Below are positions 1 through 11,102 of a stretch of DNA of 64,000 nt, one piece after another. Within the stretch, counting starts at the first letter, position 1, and the number at the start of each line of letters is the position of its first letter. Source of the DNA: Vitellaria paradoxa (taxonomy: Eukaryota > Streptophyta > Magnoliopsida > Ericales > Sapotaceae); the NCBI GenBank assembly GCA_019916065.1, contig CM034237.1:58166590-58230589 (forward strand). Reading direction: 5' to 3'. The position numbers and the translations under genes were made by a program. Under the pieces are notes generated by a model. The model was not told where the DNA came from and made no database searches. It saw only the letters and a program-made list of their open reading frames with translations.

Positions 1-2634
1 TTATGATCTCCTGCCCCAGAATTTGCACCCAAGTCAAAGCATTTACCTCCTCGGATGTAAAGTTTCTTTAACTTCGGCAGGTTTTCAGGCTTCAGCCAAT
101 CCTGATTTGCATCTTTATCATTCGGGAAACACCGCAAATCCAATTTTTCCAGCTCCGGGGGAAGCTTAGCTTTTGACTGGTCATGCGTACCTACACCCGA
201 CCCAATAATTTTGTTAGGTTTTTGGAAGGCCAAAGAAATTTTTTCTGACATTTTGAAAGCACCAATATGCTTTTTTTTTTTTTAATATAAATTCAAACAG
301 CAATACTACTTGTCACCACAAATTTACCTCATTTTTTGACATGTTATGTGGACATAAATAATTATTATTTTTGTGTCAAAAAATAGATATATTGAATTTG
401 ACAAACTAAAGGTTTACTAATAGAACCCTTATACAACACTACTCACTCGTACTTATCTCAACTTTTGCTTCTGCTGGCGTTGTACTATTGTCTTTCGCAA
501 TTTCTTCTAGGGTTGATGCGCTCTTGTTTTCTGGAGCTTCTTCTGCTAATGATTGTGGTGGTTCTGGAGAATTACTGTCTCTTGGGCTGGCATTTCTTTT
601 GTCCCGTGGACATGATTTGGGTGCTTTCAAGCACGGGAAGCATGGAAGTTTTTCTTTTGACTCAGAATCTGATGTCGTACGAGCTTTGTCGGTTGCCGTC
701 GATTCTGATGCTTTGTTGTCTTTTCCATCCTTTTTTGCAGCCAATGAGTTCGGTGCATATCTCCTTCCCCATGCTATAGTTAGCTTGCGAAGCGTTTCCA
801 ACTTATTTAAATGACATAGTTGGTAGTAAGAAGGAAATTCTTTTACACCGGTCTCGATGCTCAATTTTCTCAGTTTTTTCATAGATTGTAAATCAGCAAG
901 AGCACAGTGTGTATTATGAACAGAGTCATGAGACTCTCCAACCACAAACCCACCGAGGACTTGAAGGTTGATAAGCGATGACAGTCCCTTAGGCATGACA
1001 TCCAGGAAGTAACACTCGGACATGTCCAAGTGCGTCAAATTCACAAGGGAGCCAATTCCAGTAGGAATCTTCCCAAGGTTTTGACAAGCCCTAATGTCAA
1101 GAATCATGAGATTCTCGAGTTTCAAGATGGTGGTAGGAAGACTTCTCATTTTAGACATTCGTTGAAGGCTCAAAAACCTTAGATCCTTGACATGTCCCAA
1201 CCCATCCAAGACATTCGAGTATCTTATGTCAGTGGGTATAATATCAACATGATATTTGCTCAAAGTCTGCCACCTTCCCAAATAAAGGACTTTGACGTAT
1301 TTCATCCTTCGAAACCATTCGGGATCGAAATCAATGACAGGCTCACTAACATTGAACAACGTATAAAGTAAATCCAAATCCCGAGTGTTAAAATCGAGCT
1401 GCTTACCTGTCAAGCATGCCCGGTGAGAAGAAGTGTAGTCGGATGTCACATTCATGTCATCGTCAATGTCGAAGAACTTCACCCTTTTGGCGAGCACGAT
1501 CACCATAGAACGAATAAAAGGGTTCATCTTGCAAGTCTTCACCCCAACTAGGCTAGCTAGCCCAGGGCTACTCTTGCTTGAAGGCTCGATGAAGTCCTTG
1601 GCAATTAGCTCGTAGAAAAAAGCATTTGCATAGTCCTCTGCGGTCTTGCTGCTATTGTTCTGCTTCTTCTCCTTTTTAGGAATAGGAGGCACAAAACCCT
1701 CCCCGATCCACCAGTATGTCATGACCCTCTTCTTGATTTTAGCATTTTCCGGGAACACAGAGAAGCAAAGCAAACATTGCTTCAACTCGATTCCAAGCTC
1801 GGAGTAACGAGCCTCGAAATCTTTGAACACAGAGCTTTCTGCAAGGGCAAAACTCCTGGATAAGTTGGGCATCTTCTCCAGCGCGGCATGGCCTCCTCTG
1901 ACGTTCGCAGAGCCAGTAACATCTGACCGGGACTGATCATAGCGAGTAGACTCTGGTTCCTCCTCTTCCTCTTCCTCCTCCTCCTTGGAGACATCCTTCT
2001 GCTTGGAAGTGATCCGTTGCTTTTCTTTTGTGAGTTTCTTCTTCAAATCCCTCAACTGAACAACAGTTCCTCCATATTCACCGAGGTTGGACAACCTCTC
2101 TTTCACGGATTCTTTGGTCTCCTCGTACATTTGAGTCTTCTTCGAAACCTTTGAAATGAAGCCCAGGTCAGCATCAATCATTTTCCTGATGGCCTTCGCC
2201 TCGCTCTCCTTCGCGCTCAACCTTTTCCTCAAGTTGGTGAGTTTCAACCGAAAAAAGTACAACTCGTAACTGAAGTCCACCGCGTGGTTATCATCATCAG
2301 TCGCGTTCTTTGCCCTGCTCAGTAATTCGTTGAACGTCCGCTTCAACTCCTGGATTTCGTCCTCGTAGTCTCTGATTTTCTCCGAAACCTTGGAAATGAA
2401 TTCCATATCGTCGCTCATGAATCTAGTACACTTATCCAACTCGTCCCTGTCGCTGTCGCTGTCGTTGTCGTTGTCGTTGTCGCGGGTTAATTTGGGATTG
2501 GGTTTGAAACAGCTGAATAGAAAGGCCTCATTTCCGTAGGTGGAACTCCGACTGGGTTCTTTTTCGTCGGAAGTTTCTTGGCCAGTTCTACGGGCAGAAG
2601 AAGAGGGTGAGGTTTCAGATGAAGTTGAAGCCAT
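1..2634 (-). CDS. Resistance-type protein with coiled coil, NB-ARC winged helix and LRR but no P-loop (3' end off the window)
   Basis: The start is the ATG at 2634 in a good plant context (AAAATGGCT); the frame is open to a stop at 439. Residues ~70-215 are charged and coiled-coil-like, followed by an acidic Glu run (~217-227). Residues ~281-313 match the winged helix of plant NLRs (CLLCFSVFPEN, then YWWIGEGFV). LRRs follow from ~440 (LRFLSLQ, LMILDIR, LTHLDMS, LRKLSIE). No P-loop, kinase-2 or GLPL motif is present, so the nucleotide-binding core is missing. A second exon is visible at 1-190: its frame reads LPPELEKLDLRCFP and LKKLYIRGG, the typical end of this LRR class. I infer a 256-bp phase-1 intron at 191-446 (A|GTGAGT donor, TGTAG| acceptor). 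Without splicing the protein would end at 439. Probable role is intracellular immune sensing or signalling together with a separate NB-ARC protein, by analogy with At5g45510-type proteins (from memory). The gene looks intact as far as visible. Confidence 0.8.
191..446 (-). other. Predicted intron of the winged-helix/LRR gene
   Basis: Read on the minus strand, GTGAGT starts at 446 and TGTAG ends at 191. The interval is AT-rich with a T-run, typical of plant introns. Joining 447 to 190 keeps a single frame from the charged Ser/Pro-rich linker into LRR sequence (codon split 1+2). A second possible donor, GTACGA, lies 9 bases upstream in the same phase. Confidence 0.6.
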
Positions 2635-2792
2635 TTTGGATTTGAGTTTCAACAATGAGTTAGAAGAGAACAGACAGAACGGTACTGTTTGAAATGAGAC
2701 TAATTACAGATCGGAAACAACGAATGAAGTAAAAAAAAAGGGGGGGGGGTTGATCCAAATTAAGAGCCTAATCACAGACAAGGTGAGGCTTG

Positions 2793-3145
2793 GTATATAT
2801 ATATATATATATCAGCTGGTGATGAAGAAAAATTGGTTGCAGTTGTTGACTTGAACGGAAATGAAACAAGGGTGTTCCAAAGAGACTAATACAGACAAGA
2901 TCAGACTTTAGAGGAAGACAAATTGGTTGCACTTGTTGACTTGAATGGAAATGAAACAAGGGTGTTCCGAAGAGAGTATGCGTACAGACAGGATCAGAAT
3001 TTAGTGGAGGACAAACACACACACACATCTTGTGGTGATTAAGCCATTTTGGTTGACATGGTTCAAAGAGGCTCAGCACAGACAAGATGAGACCTTTTGG
3101 ATCAATCCCAATCAACACCCTTGTCATGAACTCATTGGATATCAT
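2793..3145. repeat. Upstream tandem repeats (about 90 bp) and TA/CA microsatellites
   Basis: A (TA)n run lies at 2794-2812. A unit of ~90-93 bp begins at 2833 (TTGGTTGCAGTTGTTGACTT) and recurs at 2923 with few changes. A diverged third copy of its end (ACAGACAAGATGAGAC) lies near 3078. A short CA run lies near 3013. The block sits 160-510 bp upstream of the ATG at 2634, so it is in the likely promoter or 5' leader of the LRR gene. The minus-strand frame across it is low-complexity and repeats itself, so I do not call a gene. Confidence 0.7.
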
Positions 3146-3149
3146 GTGC

Positions 3150-6100
3150 GTATAAATAGAATTGAAAAAGTAAATTGCTAGCTGTTATTCTTTGAAGAAA
3201 TTTTGTACATAATTTTAAAGTGAAATGACACAGCAGCGTTATTTTTGTGATTAAAATAAAATGTTGGCTTCGGTGTGACGAATGTTTGTCACTTTTTATC
3301 CGTATTTCATGAAAGAGATATGCTTACATGAAAGAGATATGCTTAGTTAATTGAAGATTTGATAAGTCCTTAATTAATTGCTATAATTAAAAGTTGGGTT
3401 AAAGTGAAATTTAGTAAAAAAAATTAGATATGCAAAATATAATTTATTCATAATTAAATATTATCATAAAATTATGGACGATAAAAAAGAGAAATAAATA
3501 AAAATAAGAAATGAATTTGCTTAGATGAAAATAATTAGCCAGTTTAAATAATAATAATAATAATAATAATAATTTACCGCAAAAAACCGCCGTGTATCAC
3601 GTGTGGGATAAAAGATGCCAACTTTGGCCATGATTGTGTCGTGGGAATAAAGAACAGACTGTCAAAGAAGATGTTTGGAAAAAGAAAAGGGAATAGATGG
3701 AAACAAGAAGTACCAAGGAGGGAAGGATCATTCCTCTTTTGACGGAGACGGTGCCAAAGATGACATATATAGAACGATTGACGTAGGTACATCCTCTTAT
3801 GATTTCAAAAAGTTATAAAAAGAAAAAAATTCTTGCGTGTACGCATTATCTCTACCTGTTTGTCTATTTGAAAACATAAAAAAAAAAAAAAAAAATCGAC
3901 AATAGCCATGTAATCTCATAACTAGTAAAATTACAATTTTATAATTATACAATAAGTAAAAAGTTAATTTTTTTTTAATTTTTAAAAAAATATCGTGTTT
4001 TAAACACATTCATGTATGAATATGAGGAGAGCGCCATGATGTAATAATTTTTTTGTCTAAAATTAATATTTAAAATTATGAAAAGGAATAATACCTTAAT
4101 CATTAAAAAAAAAAAAAAAAAAGAAAAGAAAGGAAAGAAAGAAAATTCTGTTCAAATTTGAGCAATTCCATATTTCCATTAGTGATGACAATGGAAGTAG
4201 CATGAGGCAGGATTCTTCTCCTAATCCTATCCCACAAAGTACTGCTCTAGCCCTGCCCTTGTTTGGTAATAAATACCCCGTTGGGGTTGTCCCTAATTCC
4301 CCACCCTTCCCTATTAATATTATTTTAATTTTAAAAATAAGACAACAAATAAAATATATACAGATAAGTTATTAATTAAAATAACAAAAAATAGAAATGT
4401 GCATATAAAATAATTAAAAATCTAACAATAACATTTTAATTTCTTAATATATAAAATGAAATTAGTATAAAAATATTTTTTTAAATTCTAAATTTAATCG
4501 AGATGAGGCAAAAAATTCAATCCTAATCCCTCACCAATTATTGTTGGATATTAATTTTTTCGTTTTCGCTCCCATTGAATTGAAATTACATTTTTAATAG
4601 GATTCTCATTGAGAGGTCAATGTGAATTTATATCTTACATAATAAACAGAGTGATATTGTAATTCTTCATATATTTGGTATTGAAAGATAATCATAATTT
4701 GAATGTAAACTCTAATGTTACTAAAAATTTCATTCCTCTTTTATAATTGATTTCAATAATTCTTATGTGTTAGGAGACAAAATATAGCCTCCCATTTATT
4801 GGTGGTAAGAGAGTGTCACTTTGTGAGATTCAAACACATACAATATGAAGTGTTTTAGCCAATTATCAGATAAATTATTTTAAATTACTGTCCCAGAGTG
4901 TGATGAATTTCGTAATTATAATATATATTCATCTATCTTTCGAGACACTTGGATGAAAATAGAAGTCATTTTATCATGAAAATAGTCATATGAAATATTT
5001 TTTCCCTTCAAATACCTTGAGTTAAAAAAGCCCAACAAAGAAATTTAGAGTTTTTTATTTTTATTTTCATTTTATGAATTTCTTTTCATAATCAATAGTA
5101 ACAATGTGTTTAAGTCAAATAATTACTTTTTTTAAATTTGTTATTTTTTTAAATGAATGGATAATTATTGTGTCCTAATCCAATACTATTGATATGTATC
5201 AATTTGACACTTAAATACGTCTAATTTTATTTTTTTTTAAATGGACATGTAACATTTTTTCGGATGAATAAAAACTTGTCTTATTATTATTAAAATAAAC
5301 ACCGTGATACCTGTTGAATATTTATCAAAACTTGTTATATTATTTCTTATAAACACTTTTTATGTACTTAAGGAATACTTTATCAAAATGTGTATTATTG
5401 TTATTATTATTTTTAAATAAACACTTATCGTATCTTTATTAAATTTTATTAAGGCAAGTTAGATATTTATTGAAATAAATCTTATTATACTTATTTTTTA
5501 AATTAAACACTCAAAAAGATGTCTTAACTATTAGCACTTTATCGTTTTGCTTTTCAAGCATCGATCACTTTGTTCATTTTAACCCTAAACAAGCCACAAA
5601 AAGGACCTACGTCCTTCCCTTATTCCTTTACCCCTAAACAAGTTATGTATGTGGTTCTTGTTAATTCTTTCACCTCAAAAAGAAAAGGGGAAAAAGAGAA
5701 AGCCACAAGTGGGCCTTGAGTATAAATTAGTTGTCATTTTATTCTTCCACCCTTAACAAGCTACAAGTGGGTCTTATTTATGTGACCTTTCTCTCTCTCT
5801 TTTATATATATATATATATATAGAAACCTTTAGCCTAATCAATAAACAAGGCGAAAGTTCTGTATGTGACTTGTCATCGATCACATATGACTTTTCAAAT
5901 TGTTCTTTTACCCTTGAACAAGTCACAAGTGGGTCTTGTTTTAATTTTATTTATTAGGGGCATCATCCTTTTGTCTCACTCACTCTAGCACTCACGTGGC
6001 ACGCATGTTGTTTTATTTTGAGTAATGTTATATGTGTAACAATTGTATACTGTTTTATAGAAAGGTTATGGTGCACTTTAAAAATAAAAGAGATCGTCAA

Positions 6101-6886
6101 GATATTTTTTAATTTTCCTAACCTAAAATTTTAGGTGTATATGTATTTGTACATAGAGTTTTTTTTTTCTTTAATCCTAGTCTTTTAATTTCCCTCGTAA
6201 TACCACAAATTTAATTATAATAATTTATAATTATAATATTTTAATTTATTTTAATATGAATTCCTTTACTAACTAGTAAATTTATCGTTAAATGATAATC
6301 ACATGACTACATTTATATGTATATACTTATTAATGGGCTGGTGCGTCCCATTTGAAAGGAATTAATTTACTAAGGAGAAAGTTAATTAACTTGTTACAAA
6401 ACTGAAACTTTTTAATTTTAAATTGTAATAATTAATAAAAACAAAAATACTACTCTTATTTCTTTGACTTATATCCTGAGTTACACCTTGGCTCAAAATA
6501 ATATCGTTTTGCAATAATCTCTTGTACTTTTCACAGAATTAATGAATTTTAATTTTTTTAATTGGGAGAGGATAGAATTTGGGGTTTTTGGAGGCCGGTC
6601 ACTATTTATGGACTTATAAGGATTTAAATCATACCCAAAAAACTTATTTGTAATAAGTCACACTTACAACAAAAAGACAAAAAAAGACATCACACGTTTT
6701 TCACCACATTTCAAAACTGTCAGTTTTATCCAAAAATAGTGCACACTTCACTCATAACTTCTGCGACTTTCCATCTTCTTTACAAAGCAAGTAAAATCGA
6801 TTTTTGGAAACAAACTCAAATCAAAACTATTTGAAAAAAACCTAAATCGATCATCATTCCTAAGTATCTTTATTTTTTCTGATTTT
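3150..6886. other. AT-rich intergenic region, no gene seen
   Basis: No long or family-like frame on either strand. It holds an AAT trinucleotide run (3548-3573), long A/T runs (3880s, 4107, 6160s), a (TA)n run (5802-5821), and three loose copies of a phrase like ACAAGTGGGTCTTG near 5705, 5765 and 5925. Around 4170-4545 a stretch bounded by GATGACAATGG and CATCTCGATT-type words looks like a decayed small transposon, but I found no clear ends. Confidence 0.6.
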
Positions 6887-7905
6887 GAAACAGTACCGGT
6901 ACTGTTTTGAAAATAACTCAAAATGCTAATCAACCCCATGAATTTCTCTTCCCCAAAACTTGTCATTTGCTTATAATTCATGGTGCTGTTTTGAAAATAG
7001 TACCGGTACTGTTTTAGACTAGTACTGTTTTCATATTGCCTAAAAAATATTAATTGATACATAACACAAACCAATCATATGAGCCAACATTAACATATTT
7101 TTTGAAACAATACCGGTACTGTTTTGAAGACAGCTTAAAAAACCTATCAGTCCCATGGATTTCTCTTACCCTTAAAACTCGTCATCTGCTTATAATTCAT
7201 GGTACTGTTTTGAAAACAGTACCGGGTACTGTTTTTAAAATAGTACCGATAAAACAATACCGATACTGTTTTGGACCGGTATTGTTTTCATATTACCTAA
7301 AAAACATCAATCGATACATAACACAAACCAACCATACGAGCCAACATTATCATATTTTTTGAAATAGTACCGGTACTGTTTTGAAAATAGCTCAAGACGT
7401 TGATCGGCCCAATAAATTTCTCTTGCCCTTAAAACTCCTCATCTGCTTATAATTCATGGTGTTGTTTTGAAAACAGTACCGGTAATGTGTTGAAAACAGT
7501 ACCGGTAGTGTTTTGGACCGGTACTGTTTTCATACTACCTAAAAAACATCAATCGATACATAACACAAATCAACCATATGAGCCAATATCATCATATTTT
7601 TTGAAACAGTACCGGTACTGTTTTAAAGATAGCTCAAAACGTTGATCGACTCAATAAATTTCTCTTGCCCTTAAAACTCCTCATCTGCTTATAATTCATG
7701 GTGTTGTTTTGAAAACAGTACCGGTACTGTTTTGAAAACAGTACCGATAAAACAGTACCGGTACTATTTTGGACCGGTACTGTTTTCATACTGCCCAAAA
7801 AATATCAATCGATACATAACAAAAACCAATCATACGAGCTAACATCATCATATTTTTTGAAACAGTACCGATACTATTTTGAAGATAACTCAAAACGCCA
7901 ATCGG
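6887..7905. repeat. Tandem array of ~217-257 bp units rich in the palindrome AACAGTACCGGTACTGTT
   Basis: Units start with GAAACAGTACCGGTACTGTT or close variants at 6887, 7104, 7361, 7603 and 7859 (last one partial), so spacings are 217, 257, 242 and 256 bp. Each unit carries the shared phrases TGCTTATAATTCATGG, GATACATAACA and GAGCCAACAT. Each full unit has several copies of GTACCGGTAC, many flanked as AACAG...CTGTT, giving an 18-bp perfect palindrome, some back to back. Short frames on both strands here only reflect the repeat. Satellite-like or the inside of a non-autonomous transposon; no transposase. Confidence 0.85.
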
Positions 7906-7920
7906 CAAAATCAATTCATG

Positions 7921-7952
7921 AAGAAGATAGGCCAAATAAGCTCTATCTTCTT
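7921..7952. other. Perfect 10-bp inverted repeat with 12-nt loop
   Basis: AAGAAGATAG (7921-7930) pairs with CTATCTTCTT (7943-7952). It sits just past the palindromic array. Function unknown. Confidence 0.6.
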
Positions 7953-8655
7953 AATATATTCACGATTAAAACTGTAAATAACGAAACTGAAAACAAGGAA
8001 AGAAAAAAAAAAACGGAAGCAGCGTGATTCTCGGTAAACTATATCTTCACGTGACTCCCGAAATTCTCAGAAATAACTTGTGTAACTTTGTTATAGAAAT
8101 AAAGGATATTATCGGTATATTAGAAACCATATTTAAAACAAACTCGTGGGACCCACTCAAAAGTGTGACTTAAATACAAAATTTTCCACATTAATGTGAC
8201 TTAAAAGTAATACTTTTTTTGAGTGTGACTAATAGTTTTAAAAGATTACAAAGTATGACTTGGATACAATTTTTCGATAGAATTTTGGTATGGACAGTTT
8301 CTCTTTAACTGATATTTACGTATTTAAGAGAAAAAATAATATTTTTGTATAGAGTTGCTCTTTAACATAAATTGAATCATAAAATAAATTAATTATTTAA
8401 TATTCATGTTACATTTTATACGTATATTAAATTTTATTATATTAAAATATAAATATAAATTACAAATTTTGTGAGAACCACATCGTGGGTGAGGGTATAA
8501 GTCATGGGAGTAAACCCAGCATTTTTGTTAGTAAAAGTTTAAAAGCCGGAAGGTAAGATTTGTTTAAAAAAAAAAAAATTGGAGCCAATGCTTTAATTAA
8601 TTACCAATTTATTTTGAATGGACATCTTCTGATCGATCTGAATGTATCCTTAATT
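7953..8655. other. Spacer with GTGTGACTTA-like repeats, no gene seen
   Basis: Between 8150 and 8275 the words GTGTGACTTA, TGTGACTTAA, GTGTGACTAA and TATGACTTGG recur. Related words (AAGTCACACTTA) lie on the left side of the array near 6655. They may be subterminal repeats of one transposon around the palindromic array, but I could not define ends. Confidence 0.4.
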
Positions 8656-8710
8656 ATATATATATATATATATGCTTAGGCTGAGCCCAGAAGCCGATCA
8701 AACGTCTTTC

Positions 8711-8717
8711 TATATAA
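8711..8717 (+). promoter_or_regulatory. Possible TATA box for the DUF4220/DUF594 gene
   Basis: TATATAA lies 61 bp before the ATG at 8778, which would give a leader of ~30 nt. A longer (TA)n run lies at 8655-8674, so this is only a candidate. Confidence 0.35.
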
Positions 8718-8777
8718 CCTTCCATAAAAACTAAATTGAGCTCCGCTCTGACTCTGTGGGAGTGTGGAGAGGGAAAA

Positions 8778-11102
8778 ATGAAAGTCAGTCTAATGTGGGT
8801 TAAGCTACCCATTAACCAGTTCAGAAGACTGTACGAAAGCTGGGACATTCGGACGGTGATTCTCCTCAGTCTCGCGATGCAAGTCTTCCTAATCTTCTCC
8901 GCACCATTCAGGAAGAGGACTTCCAGTTTTTCGGTACTGATCCCAATGTGGTTAGCCTACTTGCTGGCCGACGCCACCGCTAACTTCGCCATTGGACACA
9001 TGTCGAGCCGCGGCACCGGCCCTCCTCAGGAAATCATGGCGTTTTGGGCCCCCTTCCTCCTGGTCCACCTGGGCGGTCCCGACACCATCACGGCCTTCGC
9101 CCTGGAGGACAACGAGCTCTGGCTTCGCCACCTCCTCCAGCTCCTTTTCCAATTTGCAACCGCGGGTTACGTCTTCTTCCACACTTTCCCTGGAAACAAG
9201 CTATGGTTACCAATAATCCTCATGTTCATTGCCGGCTTAATCAAGTACATCGAGCGCACGGTTTCTCTTTTCCTGGCTAGCTCCAACAAGCTCCGAGATT
9301 CTCTGCTCAAACCTAGCGATGCGGGTCCAAGCTACGCCAAGCTGGTGGAGTGTTTCTTTTCGAAGCAGAAGGCGAATCTTCCGACCCGGCCGCAGGTAAT
9401 TTCGATTCCTAGAAGACCTTACAAGCAAGGAGTGAGTCCTCTGGAGGACTGGGAGCTGGTGCTGCATGCTCATCGCTACTCCGAATCATTCAAGGGGATT
9501 CTTTCCGACCTCGTACTTGGCTTCCCGGAGCGAGACGAAAGCAGGAACTTCTTCTTCAACAGAACGGCGAGAGACGCTTTCAAGTTGGCGGAGGTAGAGC
9601 TCAACTTCCACTACGAATCTCTCTACACCAAGGCCCGGGTTGTGCACAGTAGCGTGGGGATCTACACTCGTTCCCTCTCCTTCATCCTGACCTTGGCCGC
9701 ACTCGTGATTTTCATTTTCTCAGGGAAGAAGAGGTTCCAGCGGTACGACATTGGAATCACCTACATCTTGCTGTATGGCGCTATTGCGCTCGATATAATC
9801 GCTCTTATCATGAGCCTTTTCTCGGATTGGATTGTGGTCACCATCACTAAGCCTGAAGTTCCCACCGAGATTAATCGAGTGCTAAGGGAAGTGCTCAATA
9901 TCGAGAGGATAAGGTGGCCGGACCAAGAAAGTAAGGCGAAGAAGCATCATTGCATGTTCTTGTACGGCTGGTTTAGGCAAATTCTACGTCGCCGGTGGTG
10001 CGAAACTATCTTCCAGTACAACTTGATCAATTACTGTCTCCACCCACGAGGGGAGCGCACGGAGGCCTTGTATTCGAATCTGGGCATCGCAACCATCCTC
10101 GACACGAGGAAGTACGTGAAAAGGGAGCAATTCAACAACGATTTGAGAGAATTGATCTTCTCGGAGCTGAAAACGAAGGCGGAGATGGCAGATGATTTGG
10201 AAATCGCCAGGGAATTGGATTCAGCAAGAGGGAATTGGGTGCTTAGGCTAGAGGATTGTACGGAGTTACTCCCATGGGTGAGCGACGTGGACTTTGACGA
10301 GAGTCTTCTCTTGTGGCACGTTGCTACTGAAATCTGCCTAAATTGCAATCTCACTGAAATCTGCCGAAATGGTAAGGGCGAGGATGTGGAAATTGATCTC
10401 GCTGAAATCTGCCGATATAGTAAGGGTGAGGATGGGGAAGTTGATCTCTACCGCAAGCGCGAGGAGGACAACAAGTACCGTGGCATATCTAAACTTCTGT
10501 CGAATTACATGCTGTATCTTCTGATTCTCAACTCCTCAATTATGTCCCCAGTGGCAGGAATTGCGCAAATAAGATTCAGGGATACCTGCGCTGATGCCAA
10601 GAAATTCTTCAAGGAAAAAACAATCCTGCGGGCAAAGAAGACAGGGACTAATGGGCGCTGGGCCGTAGTTCGAAATTGGTTCCAATGTAAATCCAGCACT
10701 GGAGGAAAGCATGAAGAAAACAAGAAAGCTAGCATCAGACGAGAGAAAGAAGAATTGCAAGAAAGAGCCTGCCGAAGTATCCTTCAAGTTAAGACAGATT
10801 TTAAACCAATTACCATAAAGGGAGATAGCAGCAAATCTGTGTTATTTGATGCTTGCAGGCTGGCGAAGAAGCTGGAGGAAGTTGGGAAAAGAAAAGACAA
10901 GTGGGAGATAATGAGCAAAGTGTGGGTTGAAATGCTGTCCTTTGCTGCAAGTAGATGCAGGGCCAATACCCATGCAGCTCAATTGGGTAGAGGAGGCCAG
11001 CTCATCACTTTGGTCTGGTTGTTGATGGCTCATTTTGGCATTGGGAAGCAGTTTCTCATCAGTGATTTCCACCCGAGGACAACTCTCACCGTCGAGAAGT
11101 AA
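8778..11102 (+). CDS. DUF4220/DUF594 multi-pass membrane protein (774 aa)
   Basis: The start is the ATG at 8778 (AAAAATGAAAG); the frame is open upstream but has no earlier ATG. The single exon ends at TAA 11102. N-terminal DUF4220: a hydrophobic segment at ~25-45 followed by PFRKR, a second at ~55-75, the family hallmark WAPFLLVHLGGPDTITAF then EDNELWLRH (~90-118), and KYIERT (~156). Two more strong membrane segments lie at ~300-316 and ~327-350. C-terminal DUF594: SKLLSNYMLYLLI (~570) and WVEMLSFAASRC...HAAQL...GGQLITLVWLLMAH (~715-753). Length and domain order are normal for the family and no break is seen. Biochemical function is unknown. Near residues 525-557 a 16-residue repeat (TEICRNGKGEDVEIDL / AEICRYSKGEDGEVDL) is inserted before DUF594. 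It lies between the LRR gene and the NB-ARC gene. Confidence 0.93.
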   Translation: MKVSLMWVKLPINQFRRLYESWDIRTVILLSLAMQVFLIFSAPFRKRTSSFSVLIPMWLAYLLADATANFAIGHMSSRGTGPPQEIMAFWAPFLLVHLGGPDTITAFALEDNELWLRHLLQLLFQFATAGYVFFHTFPGNKLWLPIILMFIAGLIKYIERTVSLFLASSNKLRDSLLKPSDAGPSYAKLVECFFSKQKANLPTRPQVISIPRRPYKQGVSPLEDWELVLHAHRYSESFKGILSDLVLGFPERDESRNFFFNRTARDAFKLAEVELNFHYESLYTKARVVHSSVGIYTRSLSFILTLAALVIFIFSGKKRFQRYDIGITYILLYGAIALDIIALIMSLFSDWIVVTITKPEVPTEINRVLREVLNIERIRWPDQESKAKKHHCMFLYGWFRQILRRRWCETIFQYNLINYCLHPRGERTEALYSNLGIATILDTRKYVKREQFNNDLRELIFSELKTKAEMADDLEIARELDSARGNWVLRLEDCTELLPWVSDVDFDESLLLWHVATEICLNCNLTEICRNGKGEDVEIDLAEICRYSKGEDGEVDLYRKREEDNKYRGISKLLSNYMLYLLILNSSIMSPVAGIAQIRFRDTCADAKKFFKEKTILRAKKTGTNGRWAVVRNWFQCKSSTGGKHEENKKASIRREKEELQERACRSILQVKTDFKPITIKGDSSKSVLFDACRLAKKLEEVGKRKDKWEIMSKVWVEMLSFAASRCRANTHAAQLGRGGQLITLVWLLMAHFGIGKQFLISDFHPRTTLTVEK
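10354..10449 (+). repeat. In-frame 48-bp tandem duplication inside the DUF4220/DUF594 gene
   Basis: CTGAAATCTGCCG begins at 10354 and again at 10402, each followed by AGTAAGGG/GGTAAGGG and GAGGATG; a partial third start lies at 10327. The 48-bp unit encodes 16 residues and keeps the frame. Confidence 0.85.

Noticed and set aside
2768..3145. Minus-strand frame of 125 codons upstream of the LRR gene
   Set aside because: It translates a tandem repeat and TA/CA microsatellites; no family-like content.
6748..7362. Two ~100-codon frames, one on each strand
   Set aside because: Both read through the palindromic tandem array and repeat the same words; no protein signature.
6887..7905. CRISPR-like look of the regular palindromic repeats
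   Set aside because: The genome is plant nuclear, the units are contiguous ~250-bp tandems without unique spacers, and no cas genes exist.
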